Assembly: GCA_005402585.1 (NCBI GenBank)
Contig: BIFP01000007.1
Span: 210,920-274,919, forward strand
Length of the DNA stretch: 64,000 nt
Reading direction: 5' to 3'
DNA from: Micromonosporaceae bacterium KJ-029
Lineage (GTDB): Bacteria > Actinomycetota > Actinomycetes > Mycobacteriales > Micromonosporaceae
The translations under genes and the position numbers were made by a program. Shown here piece by piece: positions 24,721 through 33,577 of the stretch (within the stretch, counting starts at the first letter, position 1; every line of letters begins with the position of its first letter). Below the pieces are notes generated by a model, which saw nothing but the letters and a program-made list of their open reading frames with translations, did not search any database and was not told the origin of the DNA.

Positions 24721-24756
24721 GATGTCACAGGGACATGAAAATGTCGCTGTGACATC
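24721..24756. repeat. 36-base palindrome with GAAA loop
   Basis: GATGTCACAG (24721-24730) pairs with CTGTGACATC (24747-24756), and inside it GACAT pairs with ATGTC across a GAAA loop; the only flaw is one G/G mismatch. As RNA it would form a 15-pair hairpin capped by a GNRA tetraloop. The ends TGTCACAG/CTGTGACA also resemble abutted insertion-sequence termini. Confidence 0.7.
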
Positions 24757-25062
24757 AGTCCTGTGAGGGTACAGACAGGTCCTGAGGGAGGCGACTGGGC
24801 GGCTCATGGTGGCGGATCGGTGGGCGGTCGGCGGGACGGGCCCAGGCGACAAACCGGTCAGGTTGCCGTCGTACTCGGCCCGGAGCAGCAACCGCGCCTC
24901 GGCACACGGCCACGGCTGCCCGTCCACCCGGCAACACCACATCGGCCGCAGCGGCTTGTGCGGCAGCTCGCCACCGGCCCCGTCGGGTCGCTCCGGGTGG
25001 GGACCACGGCCCGGCTTCGGCAACCGCGTCGTAATCACCGACTGCCCCCGTTCGCCCGCCAT
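24755..25062 (-). pseudogene. broken gene of a small DUF397-associated family
   Basis: From ATG 25062 the reverse strand encodes MAGERGQSVITTRLP and then PMWCCRVDGQPWPCAEARLL..LRAEYDGN, matching small actinobacterial proteins (W-C-R...PWPC..AR..L..EY) found beside XRE/DUF397 genes. Right after EYDGN the expected membrane-proximal middle is missing, while the typical C-terminal phrase RFVAWARP appears in a neighbouring frame that stops at 24755. A deletion with frameshift explains this. The family call is from memory and the exact start is uncertain. Confidence 0.4.
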
Positions 25063-25116
25063 TGCCGGGCCAGGGTGAGCCACGGGAACCGCACATCGAC
25101 CTCCCACAAAGAGAAC

Positions 25117-25162
25117 TGTGGGTACGTTTCTTGTCGTCCGAGCGACAACAGGTGTACCCACA
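25117..25162. promoter_or_regulatory. nested dyad upstream of DUF397 gene
   Basis: Outer arms TGTGGGTAC (25117-25125) and GTACCCACA (25154-25162) are perfect, and inner arms TTGTCG (25131-25136) and CGACAA (25143-25148) are also perfect with a six-base loop. It lies between the broken minus-strand gene and the DUF397 gene, so it may be an operator shared by both. Confidence 0.6.
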
Positions 25163-25266
25163 ACAGCTGACTGGGAGGGGCCGCCCCCGACACGGGGGAA
25201 GCGCGGGGCGGCCCCGGAGGCAGGACCCCCTCTCGGTCGCCCTGATCAAGGAAGTTGAGAGCCAGC

Positions 25267-25455
25267 ATGGACCTCAGTAACGCCCGTTGGCGGAAGTCCA
25301 CCCGCAGCGGGACCAGCGGCGGTGACTGTGTCGAGGTGGCTGACAACTTGGCCGGCGTGGTCGCCGTCCGCGACAGCAAGGACCCGTCCGGCCCGGCGCT
25401 CGCCTTCGACCCGGCCGCCTGGCGGTCGTTCCTCGGCTTCGCCAAGCAGCACTGA
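25267..25455 (+). CDS. DUF397 protein
   Basis: A 62-residue DUF397 protein (RWRKSTRSGTSGGDCVEVAD ... VAVRDSKDP ... FDPAAWRSFL). These small proteins usually pair with an XRE-type helix-turn-helix regulator of the WhiJ/AbaA type in actinomycetes and act in development or as antitoxin-like partners. No such regulator is adjacent here, so this is a solo copy. ATG 25267 follows AGGAAGTTGAGAGCCAGC, a modest ribosome site. Confidence 0.88.
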   Translation: MDLSNARWRKSTRSGTSGGDCVEVADNLAGVVAVRDSKDPSGPALAFDPAAWRSFLGFAKQH

Positions 25456-25492
25456 CCCCGGCTGGCCACCACCGGGGAAATACGCTGTGGCC

Positions 25493-26089
25493 ATGCCAGG
25501 GGAGCCGAGCTTCATCGACCTTGACGAGCGCCCCGCGGCCGGATCGGTCAGCGCCGCTGCCCGTCCGGCGACGAGGCAGAGGACGGTCCTGCGCCTGGTC
25601 GCCGCCTTCGTGGCCGGTGTCGTGCTCGGTGGTATCGGTGTCACTGAACTGCGGGACTCGCGCGAGCTGCGCGAGCGGCTCGCCGCGGTGTCAGTGGTCG
25701 CCTTTCCCGCCTCGGTATACGGCGGCACTTCCGACGGCAACGGCACGCTCAAACTGAACGGGCAGCTGACCGTCATCAACGCCGGCTCCGTACCGGTCAC
25801 GATTCGGACCGCCACGGGCCAGGGAACGGGCGTCCAGGTCCGTGACACCGGCAGTTCCCCGCTGCTCCGTCCCGGCGGCACCGGCTCGATCAATATCGAG
25901 GTGCAGCTTGACTGCGCGACCGCGTTCGGGGTCGAGCCGTTGTCGATGCGCTTCTCGGTCGAGACCGACGACGAGATGGTCGCCGAGGCCAGTTCCCCGA
26001 TCGCCGTGCGAGGAAGCATCTGGCACAGCCACTCCGCCCTGTGGTGTGCGGACACGCAGCCTCGCGACGACGTCGGGGCCGAGAACTGA
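25493..26089 (+). CDS. single-pass membrane protein of unknown function
   Basis: A 198-residue protein with a 35-residue cytosolic N-tail, one membrane helix (LVAAFVAGVVLGGIGV, about residues 36-51) and an extracytoplasmic beta-rich domain (LKLNGQLTVINAGSVPVTI), with two cysteines. It recalls small Ig-like surface domains, but no family is recognised. TACGCT (25481-25486) ends six bases before ATG 25493, a leaderless start identical in its 15 bases to that of the gene at 55623. Confidence 0.65.
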   Translation: MPGEPSFIDLDERPAAGSVSAAARPATRQRTVLRLVAAFVAGVVLGGIGVTELRDSRELRERLAAVSVVAFPASVYGGTSDGNGTLKLNGQLTVINAGSVPVTIRTATGQGTGVQVRDTGSSPLLRPGGTGSINIEVQLDCATAFGVEPLSMRFSVETDDEMVAEASSPIAVRGSIWHSHSALWCADTQPRDDVGAEN

Positions 26090-26231
26090 GATTGATCCGG
26101 GGCGATCCGGCCGGGCACAGGCCGGGTCAGCTCCGGTCCGCGACCGTCACCCGGCTGTGGCCGAGGGACCTGCGGTGGCGGGCCGGCTCCCCAACGCCTT
26201 CGCTGACGTCCGGCCGGCTCGCTTTCTTTCA

Positions 26232-26253
26232 TTATCACTCTCGATAGTGATAA
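26232..26253. promoter_or_regulatory. perfect palindromic operator overlapping a promoter
   Basis: TTATCACT (26232-26239) and AGTGATAA (26246-26253) are perfect eight-base arms around CTCGAT. TAACGT (26251-26256), a -10-like box, overlaps the right arm and lies seven bases before the ATG of the regulator gene at 26264. Binding by that regulator would shut off its own operon. Confidence 0.7.
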
Positions 26254-26263
26254 CGTTGGCGTC

Positions 26264-26875
26264 ATGGAGATGTCGAGGGAGCGCTGGGCCGAGCTGGCGC
26301 TGCATCCGGTGCGGATCCGGATCCTGCGGGCGGTGGCGGGCGCCCGGCTGACCACGCACGACCTGGTTGAGCTGCTGCCCGACATTCCGCAGGCCACGCT
26401 GTACCGGCACCTGGCGTTACTGGTCAAGTCGGGGCTGATCGACGTGGTCCAGGAGCGCAAGATCCGTGGCGCCGTCGAGCGGGTGTACGCGCTGCCGGCG
26501 CACGGCGCGACGCTGGACGCCGCTGCCCTGGCCACGGCCACGCCGGAGGACCATGCGCGCTACTTCACCGCGTTCGTGTCGAGTCTGCTGTCGGAGTTCT
26601 CCCGCTACCTCGCCCGGGAGCGGATCGACTTCGCCGCCGACGGTGTCGGCTACCAGCAGCTCGTGCTGCACCTGACGGACGCCGAGTTGGGCGAGTTCGC
26701 CGCCGGCTTCAACGCGCTGGTCGGCCCGTTGCTCGGCAACGAGCCCGGCAACGGGCGGATACCGCGACTGTTGGCGACCGTTCTGATGCCGGCCGACCGG
26801 CCGGCAGCCACCAGCGACAACGAGCAGGTATCGGGGCCGGTGAACGACTCCGACACGACGAAGGGGGAGGACTGA
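26264..26875 (+). CDS. ArsR-like winged-helix transcriptional regulator
   Basis: A 203-residue DNA-binding protein with an N-terminal winged helix (residues about 8-75: HPVRIRILRAVAGARLTTHD, YRHLALLVKSGLI) and a helical C-terminal domain that may bind a ligand. First gene of a four-gene operon with an unknown protein and an ABC exporter; its stop overlaps the next start (TGATG). A perfect palindrome over its promoter points to autorepression and to control of the exporter. Confidence 0.82.
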   Translation: MEMSRERWAELALHPVRIRILRAVAGARLTTHDLVELLPDIPQATLYRHLALLVKSGLIDVVQERKIRGAVERVYALPAHGATLDAAALATATPEDHARYFTAFVSSLLSEFSRYLARERIDFAADGVGYQQLVLHLTDAELGEFAAGFNALVGPLLGNEPGNGRIPRLLATVLMPADRPAATSDNEQVSGPVNDSDTTKGED

Positions 26876-27246
26876 TGGCGTCGGTCACGGTTACCGAGGA
26901 TGTGATCGACATCCGGTTCACCGGATGGGAGCGGATCTGGATCGGGCGGGAGCGGTTCGCCGTGCGAATCGGCGCAGTGCGGCACGTCGCCCCGGCGGAC
27001 AACCCGCTCCGTCTGGCCCGTGGCGCCCGGCGGGGGTACGTGGTGTCCGGCTTCGCCAAGGTCGGCGTCTGGGGTCTGTTCGGTGGTCCCCGGCAGCTCG
27101 TGGCGGCCCGCCGGGGCGAGCCGGGGCTGCACCTGGTTCTGGACCGAGCGGCGGCCGGCGGAGAGTTCGACGAGGTCGTGCTCTCCAGTCCGGCCGCGCC
27201 GAGTCTCGCCGAGACGATCGGGCGTGCGATGGCGGCCCGCGCATGA
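26875..27246 (+). CDS. small operon protein of unknown function
   Basis: A 123-residue soluble protein with alternating strands (VTVTEDVIDIRFTGWERIW, ARRGYVVSGFAKVGVWGLFG) reminiscent of PH-like barrels; no family recognised. It lies between the regulator and the ABC ATPase with overlaps on both sides (TGATG and ATGA), so it is translated with them and probably contributes to the transporter or its sensing. GGGGGAGG precedes the ATG. Confidence 0.65.
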   Translation: MASVTVTEDVIDIRFTGWERIWIGRERFAVRIGAVRHVAPADNPLRLARGARRGYVVSGFAKVGVWGLFGGPRQLVAARRGEPGLHLVLDRAAAGGEFDEVVLSSPAAPSLAETIGRAMAARA

Positions 27247-28163
27247 CCGACCACCTGGTGATCGAGGTGTCGCGCCTGACGAAGCGCTTCGGTGACGTCA
27301 CCGCCGTACGCGACCTGAGCTTCACCGTGGAACCTGGTGTGGTCACCGGGTTTCTCGGCCCGAACGGCGCCGGCAAGACCACCACGATGCGGATGGTGAC
27401 CGGGCTGGTGTCGCCGACCAGCGGCACCGCCACCATCGGCGGACTGCCGTACGGCCGGCTGGCCAGGCCGTCGCGCACGGTCGGCGCGGTGTTCGACGCC
27501 AACGCGTTCCACCCCGGCCACACCGCCCGCGACCACCTGCGGGTCTACGCCGCGATGGGCGGCTATCCGGACAGCCGGGTCACCGAACTGCTGGACATGC
27601 TCGGCCTCGCCGAGGCCGCCGACCGTCGCACCCGGGGGTTCTCCAGCGGCATGCGGCAACGGCTCAACCTCGCTACCGCACTGCTCGGCGACCCCCGTGT
27701 ACTGCTGCTGGACGAACCCGGCAACGGCCTGGACCCGGAAGGCATGTCGTGGCTGCGCGGCTTGCTGCGCCAGCTGGCCGACCAGGGCCGCACCGTTTTG
27801 ATCTCCAGCCACGTGCTCAGCGAGATTCAACAGCTCGTGGAGGACGTGGTGGTGATCCGGCGCGGCGAACTCGTCGCTGCCGGGCCATGGTCCCGGCTCG
27901 CCGGCCCGCCAGCGGTGCTGATCACCTCGCCCGACGCCGAGACCCTCGCCGCGAGTCTGACGGCCGGCCCAGCCGACGGCGGGCCCGTCCCGCGCGTCGA
28001 AGCCGTCGGGCCTGACCGGCTGCGGGTGCACGGGCTGGACGCGCCGAGCATCGCCGACCTCGCCGCCGTCCGCCGCCTACGGATCCACGAGTTGGTCACC
28101 GAGAACACCAGCCTCGAACAACTCTTCCTCCAGCTGACCACGGACAAGGCAGCCACCCGATGA
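27243..28163 (+). CDS. ABC transporter ATP-binding protein
   Basis: A 306-residue ATPase of the drug/bacteriocin-export type (CcmA-like). Walker A GPNGAGKTT near residue 39, signature FSSGMRQRL, Walker B VLLLDEP, H-loop ISSHVLSE, then a C-terminal extension typical of exporters working with ABC-2 permeases. ATGA overlaps at both ends tie it to its neighbours. Cargo unknown; control by the ArsR-like protein suggests an inducible export or resistance function. Confidence 0.9.
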   Translation: MTDHLVIEVSRLTKRFGDVTAVRDLSFTVEPGVVTGFLGPNGAGKTTTMRMVTGLVSPTSGTATIGGLPYGRLARPSRTVGAVFDANAFHPGHTARDHLRVYAAMGGYPDSRVTELLDMLGLAEAADRRTRGFSSGMRQRLNLATALLGDPRVLLLDEPGNGLDPEGMSWLRGLLRQLADQGRTVLISSHVLSEIQQLVEDVVVIRRGELVAAGPWSRLAGPPAVLITSPDAETLAASLTAGPADGGPVPRVEAVGPDRLRVHGLDAPSIADLAAVRRLRIHELVTENTSLEQLFLQLTTDKAATR

Positions 28164-28957
28164 CGCTCTTGATCAAAGCGGAGTTTCGCCGGCTGCTGGC
28201 CACCCGGATGTGGGGCGGCCTGCTACTCGCCGCCGCCCTGCTGGGCGGCCTCATGATCGGCGCCATGGCGCTGGTGGGCCCGGAGAACTTCGACCCACCG
28301 ATGCCCGGACTGGACACCGAGACCGGCCTCCGCTCGATCCTCGGCATCCTGGGCTACACCGCATTCGTGCCGGCCGCCGCCGGCACCGTCGCGGTCACGT
28401 CCGAGTACCGGAACCGCACCGCCGCTGTCACCTTCATGTTCGCGCCGCGCCGCGGGCGGGTGCTCGCCGCCAAACTCGCCACCTACGCGGTCGTAGGCCT
28501 TGCCTACGGGCTCGTCCTCGCCGGCACCGCCGCGGTGGCGCTGTTCACCGTCGCCGCCGCACGCGGCGTCTCACTCGGTCTGCCAGCCGCCACTGTGCTG
28601 GCGCTGCTCGCCCGCATCGCCGTCGCGATGGTGGTGTACCTGCTCATCGGCGTCGGCATGGGTGCTCTCATCCGCAACCAGGTCGCGGCCCTGTGCGTCG
28701 TGATCGGCTATTTGTACCTGGGTGAGCCGGTGCTCATGATGATCCCCGGTGTCAACACGCTCTACCCGATCCTGCCCGGCGGAGCCACCGCCGCGCTGAC
28801 CGACTTCACCTACCTCGCCGACGCCGTGTCCGAACAACTCGGCAGTGACGCCGTCCAACTCCTCCCACCGGCGGCCGGCGCCCTCCTGCTGACCGCGTAC
28901 GCGCTGACCGCCGCGGCGATCGCCGTGATCGTGCCCATGCGCCGCGACATCACCTGA
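28160..28957 (+). CDS. ABC-2 type permease
   Basis: A 265-residue membrane protein with six predicted helices and a conserved extracytoplasmic loop after the first (GPENFDPPMPG). Its start overlaps the ATPase stop as ATGA. It should form the transmembrane part of the exporter. Substrate unknown. Confidence 0.85.
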   Translation: MTLLIKAEFRRLLATRMWGGLLLAAALLGGLMIGAMALVGPENFDPPMPGLDTETGLRSILGILGYTAFVPAAAGTVAVTSEYRNRTAAVTFMFAPRRGRVLAAKLATYAVVGLAYGLVLAGTAAVALFTVAAARGVSLGLPAATVLALLARIAVAMVVYLLIGVGMGALIRNQVAALCVVIGYLYLGEPVLMMIPGVNTLYPILPGGATAALTDFTYLADAVSEQLGSDAVQLLPPAAGALLLTAYALTAAAIAVIVPMRRDIT

Positions 28958-28996
28958 TCGGCGCGGCGCTGGCCCGCGGCGGTAGGCAAGGCGCGG

Positions 28997-31189
28997 TCAG
29001 CCGCGGCCCTGGAACCAGCGGCGAAGGTCGGAGAGGGGGTCGTTGGTCTGGCTGCGGTCGGCGTAGGGGTCGCGTTCGACCGGGCGGCGTGGGGTGCCGA
29101 CCAACTCCTGGCTGGGCGCGGTGAACGCCTGCTCGGGCTGGCCGTCGACCGCCGTCGCGATGGTTCGGGCGACCGCGTCGATCACCCTGGCCTGCACGGC
29201 ACTGCCGACCAGGTCGGTCGGGTCGTCCGGGTTGGCGGCGATGCCGGCGACCGCGACCTGCGGGGTGAACCCGACGAAGGTCTCGGTGGCGGCGCGCTCG
29301 GAGCTGCCGGTCTTACCGGCTGCCGGGCGGCCGTCGAGGATCCGGTCCACGGCGGTGGCGGTACCGCCGTTGCACTGACCGAACGCGGACTGCTGGCCCA
29401 CCGGGCAGCGCGCCGCGTCGGTGGCGGCCCGGGCCACGTCGGCGTCGAGCACCCGCCGACACGACGGGTCGCCGACCGGCACCCGCTCGCCGTCGGGCGC
29501 GGTCACCGAGACCACCGGCACCGGCGAGCAGTACGTCCCCTCGGCCGCCACGGTGGCGTACGCGTTGGCCAGGTCGAGCGGGGTGGTGGCGGCCACGCCG
29601 AGGGTGAACGCCCCCCAGTTGGCCGCGTTGTTCTCGGCGAAGTTCGCGTCGGCCTCGGCGCGGAAGGTGATACCCAGCCGCTGGGCCATCTCGACCACCT
29701 TCTCCGGCCCGACCTGCTCGGCCAGCCAGACGAAGTACGTGTTCACCGACCGGCCGAAGCCGTCCCACATCATCCGGTAGCCGTCCATCCACTGCGGGTT
29801 GGCGTTGGCCGGGCACCACCGGTCTCCGCAGCTGCTGTCGTCCGCGCCGGCCGGGTAGCGGGTGGGCAGCCGGCTGGGCGCGTCGAAGCCGGTGGACAGC
29901 GGCCGGCCGGACTCCAGCGCGGCGAGCATGGTGAACAGCTTGAACGTCGAGCCGGCCTGGTAGCCGGCCACGCTGCCGCCGCCGGAGATCAGCGGGTTGA
30001 CGGTGTTCGGGTGGTTGCCCTGCCCGTTCGGGTTGGCGTCGAGGCTGTAGTGCCGGTTGACCGCCATGGCCAGGACCCGACCGGTGCCCGGCTCGACGGC
30101 CGCGATCGGCAGAGCGCGCGGGTTGTCGTACCCGTAGACGCCGGTCGCCTGCTTCTGTGCGGTGGCCTGGATCGTCGGGTCCAGCGTGGTGACCACGGTG
30201 TAGCCGCCCCCGCGCAACGCCTGCTCGCGCTCGGCGACGGTGTCGCCGAACTCCGGCTGGGCCAGCCACCACCGGCGCAGGTAGTCGCAGAAGAACCCCC
30301 AGCCGTCGCTGCCGCCGGCGGTGGCGGCGCAGCCGTTGGGCTGCTCGCTGGGGTGCAGGCCCAGCGGTTCGGTCTTGGCCTGGGCGGCCTGGGCGGCGGT
30401 GATCGCCCCGGTTTCGGCCATGGCGTCCAGCACGTATCCACGCCGGGTCAGCGCCGCGTCGGCGTTGCCGTCGATCGGGCTGTACGCCTCCGGCGCCTGC
30501 ACGAGACCGGCGAGCAGGGCCGCTTCGGCGAGGGTCAGGTCGGCCGGGGCGGTGGAGAAGTAGCGCTGACTCGCCGCAGCGATCCCGTACGCCCCGGAGC
30601 CGAAGTAGGCGATGTTGAGGTAGCGGTTGAGGATCTCGTCCTTGCCGAGGCGCTGCTCCAGGGCGTTGGCGTAGCGGATCTCCTGAAGCTTGCGCCCGAC
30701 GGTCTGCTCGGTGGCCGCGGCGCGCTCCTCTGCGGTGCGGCTCGGGTCGGTCTTGAGCACGTTGCGCACGTACTGCATGGTCAGCGTCGAGCCGCCCTGC
30801 TCGGTGCCGCCCTCGGTGACGTTGGTGACCAGGGCCCGCAGCATGCCGCGCACGTCGAACCCGCCGTGCTCGTAGAAGCGCCGGTCCTCGGCGGCCACGA
30901 TCGCCTGCCGCATCACCGGCGCGATCTCCTCCAGCGTCACGTCGCTACGGTTGACGTCGTAGAACGTGGTGATCAACGTCTTGCCGTCGTTGGCGTAGAG
31001 GTAGGACCGCTGCGGGGTGGCCGGGGTCCGCAGCGCGTCCGGCAGCGCGGCGTAGCTGCCGATCGCCGCCTGCGCGGCGAAGCCGAGCAGCAGGTTGCCC
31101 GGCAGCGCGACGACCGCCAGGACGAGGCCGGCGAGCACGCCGGCCAGCAGCACCGTGAGCAGCCGCGACAGCGGCGTAGGGGTCGCCAT
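28997..31189 (-). CDS. class A penicillin-binding protein (glycosyltransferase/transpeptidase)
   Basis: Bifunctional peptidoglycan synthase of about 730 residues. One N-terminal helix (VLLAGVLAGLVLAVVALPGN), a GT51 domain with EDRRFYEHGGFD, QGGSTLTMQYVRN and NRYLNIAYFG, then a transpeptidase domain with SxxK (GSTFKLF), SVN and KTGSSE. It polymerises and cross-links peptidoglycan outside the membrane. ATG 31189 is taken as the start; an in-frame GTG at 31216 is possible and neither has a strong ribosome site. Apparently monocistronic. Confidence 0.9.
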   Translation of the reverse strand: MATPTPLSRLLTVLLAGVLAGLVLAVVALPGNLLLGFAAQAAIGSYAALPDALRTPATPQRSYLYANDGKTLITTFYDVNRSDVTLEEIAPVMRQAIVAAEDRRFYEHGGFDVRGMLRALVTNVTEGGTEQGGSTLTMQYVRNVLKTDPSRTAEERAAATEQTVGRKLQEIRYANALEQRLGKDEILNRYLNIAYFGSGAYGIAAASQRYFSTAPADLTLAEAALLAGLVQAPEAYSPIDGNADAALTRRGYVLDAMAETGAITAAQAAQAKTEPLGLHPSEQPNGCAATAGGSDGWGFFCDYLRRWWLAQPEFGDTVAEREQALRGGGYTVVTTLDPTIQATAQKQATGVYGYDNPRALPIAAVEPGTGRVLAMAVNRHYSLDANPNGQGNHPNTVNPLISGGGSVAGYQAGSTFKLFTMLAALESGRPLSTGFDAPSRLPTRYPAGADDSSCGDRWCPANANPQWMDGYRMMWDGFGRSVNTYFVWLAEQVGPEKVVEMAQRLGITFRAEADANFAENNAANWGAFTLGVAATTPLDLANAYATVAAEGTYCSPVPVVSVTAPDGERVPVGDPSCRRVLDADVARAATDAARCPVGQQSAFGQCNGGTATAVDRILDGRPAAGKTGSSERAATETFVGFTPQVAVAGIAANPDDPTDLVGSAVQARVIDAVARTIATAVDGQPEQAFTAPSQELVGTPRRPVERDPYADRSQTNDPLSDLRRWFQGRG

Positions 31190-31424
31190 GGTGACCAGGA
31201 TTGCCACGAAAGCCACGATCCGGCCACCCTCAACGGCCAGTTGTCAGGCAATTCACCGCCATTTGCCAGTCGCCTTTGCGCTGCTCAGAGCCGAAGTACG
31301 CGAGGCCAGCTGAGGAAACCGGGCAACAGGAGCACCGCGCCCACCAGGGACAGGCGGGTCAGTACCAGCGGCAACCGGGCACGCTGCCACGCCCGACGCA
31401 GGTACTCCTGGCAGACCAGCCGGA

Positions 31425-32243
31425 TCAGGTGGTGCCGCTTGGACCCGCGCCACGCGGTCCCGCCGGCCCCGCCGGTCCGGCCGGCCCTGCCGTGGCGACG
31501 CTTGCGTTGCTGGCGTCGCGGAGGATCTCCCGGGGCATCAGGCGGCCGGAACGGTAGGCGATGCCGATGCTGGCGACCAACGCGAAGATCGCCCCGAAGG
31601 TCTGCAACGAACCGATCAGCGCCCCGCCGAGGCCGAGCAACGGGCTGGCGATCATCAGCATCGTCCCGTCCCCGATGCTGAACATGCCCGAGCGGGCCAC
31701 CGCCCAGCCGATGGACAGCCAGCCCGCGCTGTAACAGGTCGCCCCGACCAGCACCAGCATCCGGGCGGTGGTCCCGAAGACCGGGGTCTGCTCGGCCAGC
31801 CCGGCGAAGGGCAGCATCAGCACCGTGCCGGCGATGCTGACCAGCAGCCCGGTCACCGCGGACCGGCGGCTGCGGGTGGCGGCGAGCAGACCGGTCAGCC
31901 CGAGCAGCGCCAGCAGCCCGAGCCAGACCGCGACCACCCAGCCGACCAGGTACAGCGGCCGGCCGTCGGCCGGGTACGGGTCGTTGCCCACCCCGCCGTC
32001 GCTGGCCATCGCCACCGCGCCGTAGAGGATCGCGTACGCCGGTAGCAGCCAGACCGCGGCGCGGGCCAGCCGGCGCAGGGACCAGGCCCAACTGGCGTTG
32101 GTGGCCGGTCCAGGCGGGGCCGGCTCGTCGACGAAGGGCAGGACGCCGAAGCCGCCGCCGGTACGCCGGGTGCCCAGCGGTCCGGCGGGATCGTGCGCGC
32201 CCGGTACGTCGGGCGTGGACCACAAGCGCCTCAGTGGATCCAT
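31425..32243 (-). CDS. multi-pass membrane protein of unknown function
   Basis: A 272-residue protein with a 55-residue hydrophilic N-tail and about six helices (WLLPAYAILYGAVAM, VVAVWLGLLALLGLTGLL, LVSIAGTVLMLPFAG and others), ending in a Gly/Pro/Ala-rich tail. No family recognised. GAGGTG precedes ATG 32243. The 235 bases between it and the PBP gene hold nothing certain. Confidence 0.65.
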   Translation of the reverse strand: MDPLRRLWSTPDVPGAHDPAGPLGTRRTGGGFGVLPFVDEPAPPGPATNASWAWSLRRLARAAVWLLPAYAILYGAVAMASDGGVGNDPYPADGRPLYLVGWVVAVWLGLLALLGLTGLLAATRSRRSAVTGLLVSIAGTVLMLPFAGLAEQTPVFGTTARMLVLVGATCYSAGWLSIGWAVARSGMFSIGDGTMLMIASPLLGLGGALIGSLQTFGAIFALVASIGIAYRSGRLMPREILRDASNASVATAGPAGPAGPAGPRGAGPSGTT

Positions 32244-32463
32244 GCGTCACCTCGCTCATCCACGAGCGGTGCCGGGACGCGCCGAGGCGCCCCGATGCCT
32301 GGTCACCACCCGCACTAGGACCGATGGTGGCAGGCGCCGAGGCGCCTCATGAGTCTTTCTCGCATTTGTCCCGACCCGTCCGGTGACCAGATCCCCGTAC
32401 CCGGATCGGAGCCCGCGCGATCACCGGCCCGGACCGGTCACCCGGTCCGGGCCGGCCCCGGGG

Positions 32464-33573
32464 TCAGCCCCGCTCGCGCTGGTCGGCCGGGTCGTTGAGC
32501 AGGCTCGCCGGGGAGACCGGCTCGGGCGCGGGCAGGCCCGGCTGTCCCTTGCCGCCGGTGGCCTGCGCCTCGGCCACACGTACCTCGTCGTGGATCTCCT
32601 GGGCAGCCGCGGCGGCGGCCTGCGCGGCCTCGGCGGCCTCCCGCTCGACCGCGCTGGCATCGTCGGAGGCCTGCTTGCTCGGCACGTCGCCGACCATCTG
32701 GCTCAGCCCGCCGAGCGCGCCGCCCATGCCCTCCAGCGCCTTGGTCAGCTCGGCCGGCACGATCCACACCTTGTTGGCGGTGCCGTTGGCGATCTGCGGA
32801 AGGGCCTGGAGGTACTGGTAGGCGAGCACCTTCTGGCTCGGGTTGGCCTGGTGGATGGCGTCGAACACGGTCCGGATCGCCTTCGCCTGACCCTCTGCCT
32901 GCAGGATGCGGGCCTGCCGGTCACCGTCGGCGCGCAACACCGCGGCCTGCTTCTCACCCTCGGCGGAGAGGATCTGCGACTGCTTGTGCCCCTCGGCGTT
33001 CAGGATCGCGGCACGGCGGTCCCGCTCGGCGCGCATCTGCTTCTCCATCGAGTCGCGGATGCTCGGCGGCGGCTCGATCGCCTTGATCTCGACCCGGGTC
33101 ACCTTGATGCCCCACCGGCCGGTGGTCTCGTCCAGTACGCCGGACAGGTGCCGGTTGATCTCCTCACGGCTGGTCAGGGCGCGCTCCAGGTCCAGCGAAC
33201 CGATCACGTTCCGCAGCGTGGTGACGGTGAGCTGCTCGATCGCCTGGAGGAAGTTGGAGATCTCGTAGGTGGCCCGGACCGAGTCCACCACCTTGAAGTA
33301 GAGGACGGTGTCGATCGACACGACCAGGTTGTCCGAGGTGATCACCGGCTGCGGCGGGAAGCTGACCACCTGCTCCCGCATGTCGACCTTGGTACGCACC
33401 GAGTCGACGAACGGCACGAGGAGGTTCAGCCCCGGGTTCAGGGTGCGCTTGTAACGGCCGAGCCGCTCGACCACGTCCTGACGCTGCTGTGGCACGATCC
33501 GCAACGCCTTGGCCAGGGTGATCACCGCGATCAGGGCAATACCTATCAACAGGACGGGAAACAAGAATTCCAT
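32464..33573 (-). CDS. SPFH/Band 7 membrane protein (stomatin/QmcA-like)
   Basis: A 369-residue protein: N-terminal membrane helix (FLFPVLLIGIALIAVITLAK), SPFH domain (VPQQRQDVVERLGRYKRTLNPG) and a long Ala/Glu/Arg coiled coil, then a low-complexity tail. Such proteins assemble into ring scaffolds and organise membrane microdomains. It follows the NfeD gene by four bases; nfeD-SPFH pairs are widespread. GGAAAGG lies upstream of ATG 33573. Confidence 0.88.
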   Translation of the reverse strand: MEFLFPVLLIGIALIAVITLAKALRIVPQQRQDVVERLGRYKRTLNPGLNLLVPFVDSVRTKVDMREQVVSFPPQPVITSDNLVVSIDTVLYFKVVDSVRATYEISNFLQAIEQLTVTTLRNVIGSLDLERALTSREEINRHLSGVLDETTGRWGIKVTRVEIKAIEPPPSIRDSMEKQMRAERDRRAAILNAEGHKQSQILSAEGEKQAAVLRADGDRQARILQAEGQAKAIRTVFDAIHQANPSQKVLAYQYLQALPQIANGTANKVWIVPAELTKALEGMGGALGGLSQMVGDVPSKQASDDASAVEREAAEAAQAAAAAAQEIHDEVRVAEAQATGGKGQPGLPAPEPVSPASLLNDPADQRERG

Positions 33574-33577
33574 CCGT

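Noticed and set aside
31285..31424. Hydrophobic tail (LVLTRLSLVGAVLLLPGF) in a frame beside the membrane gene at 31425
   Set aside because: It has no start or ribosome site of its own and continues out of a shadow frame; a frameshifted extension is possible but not supported.
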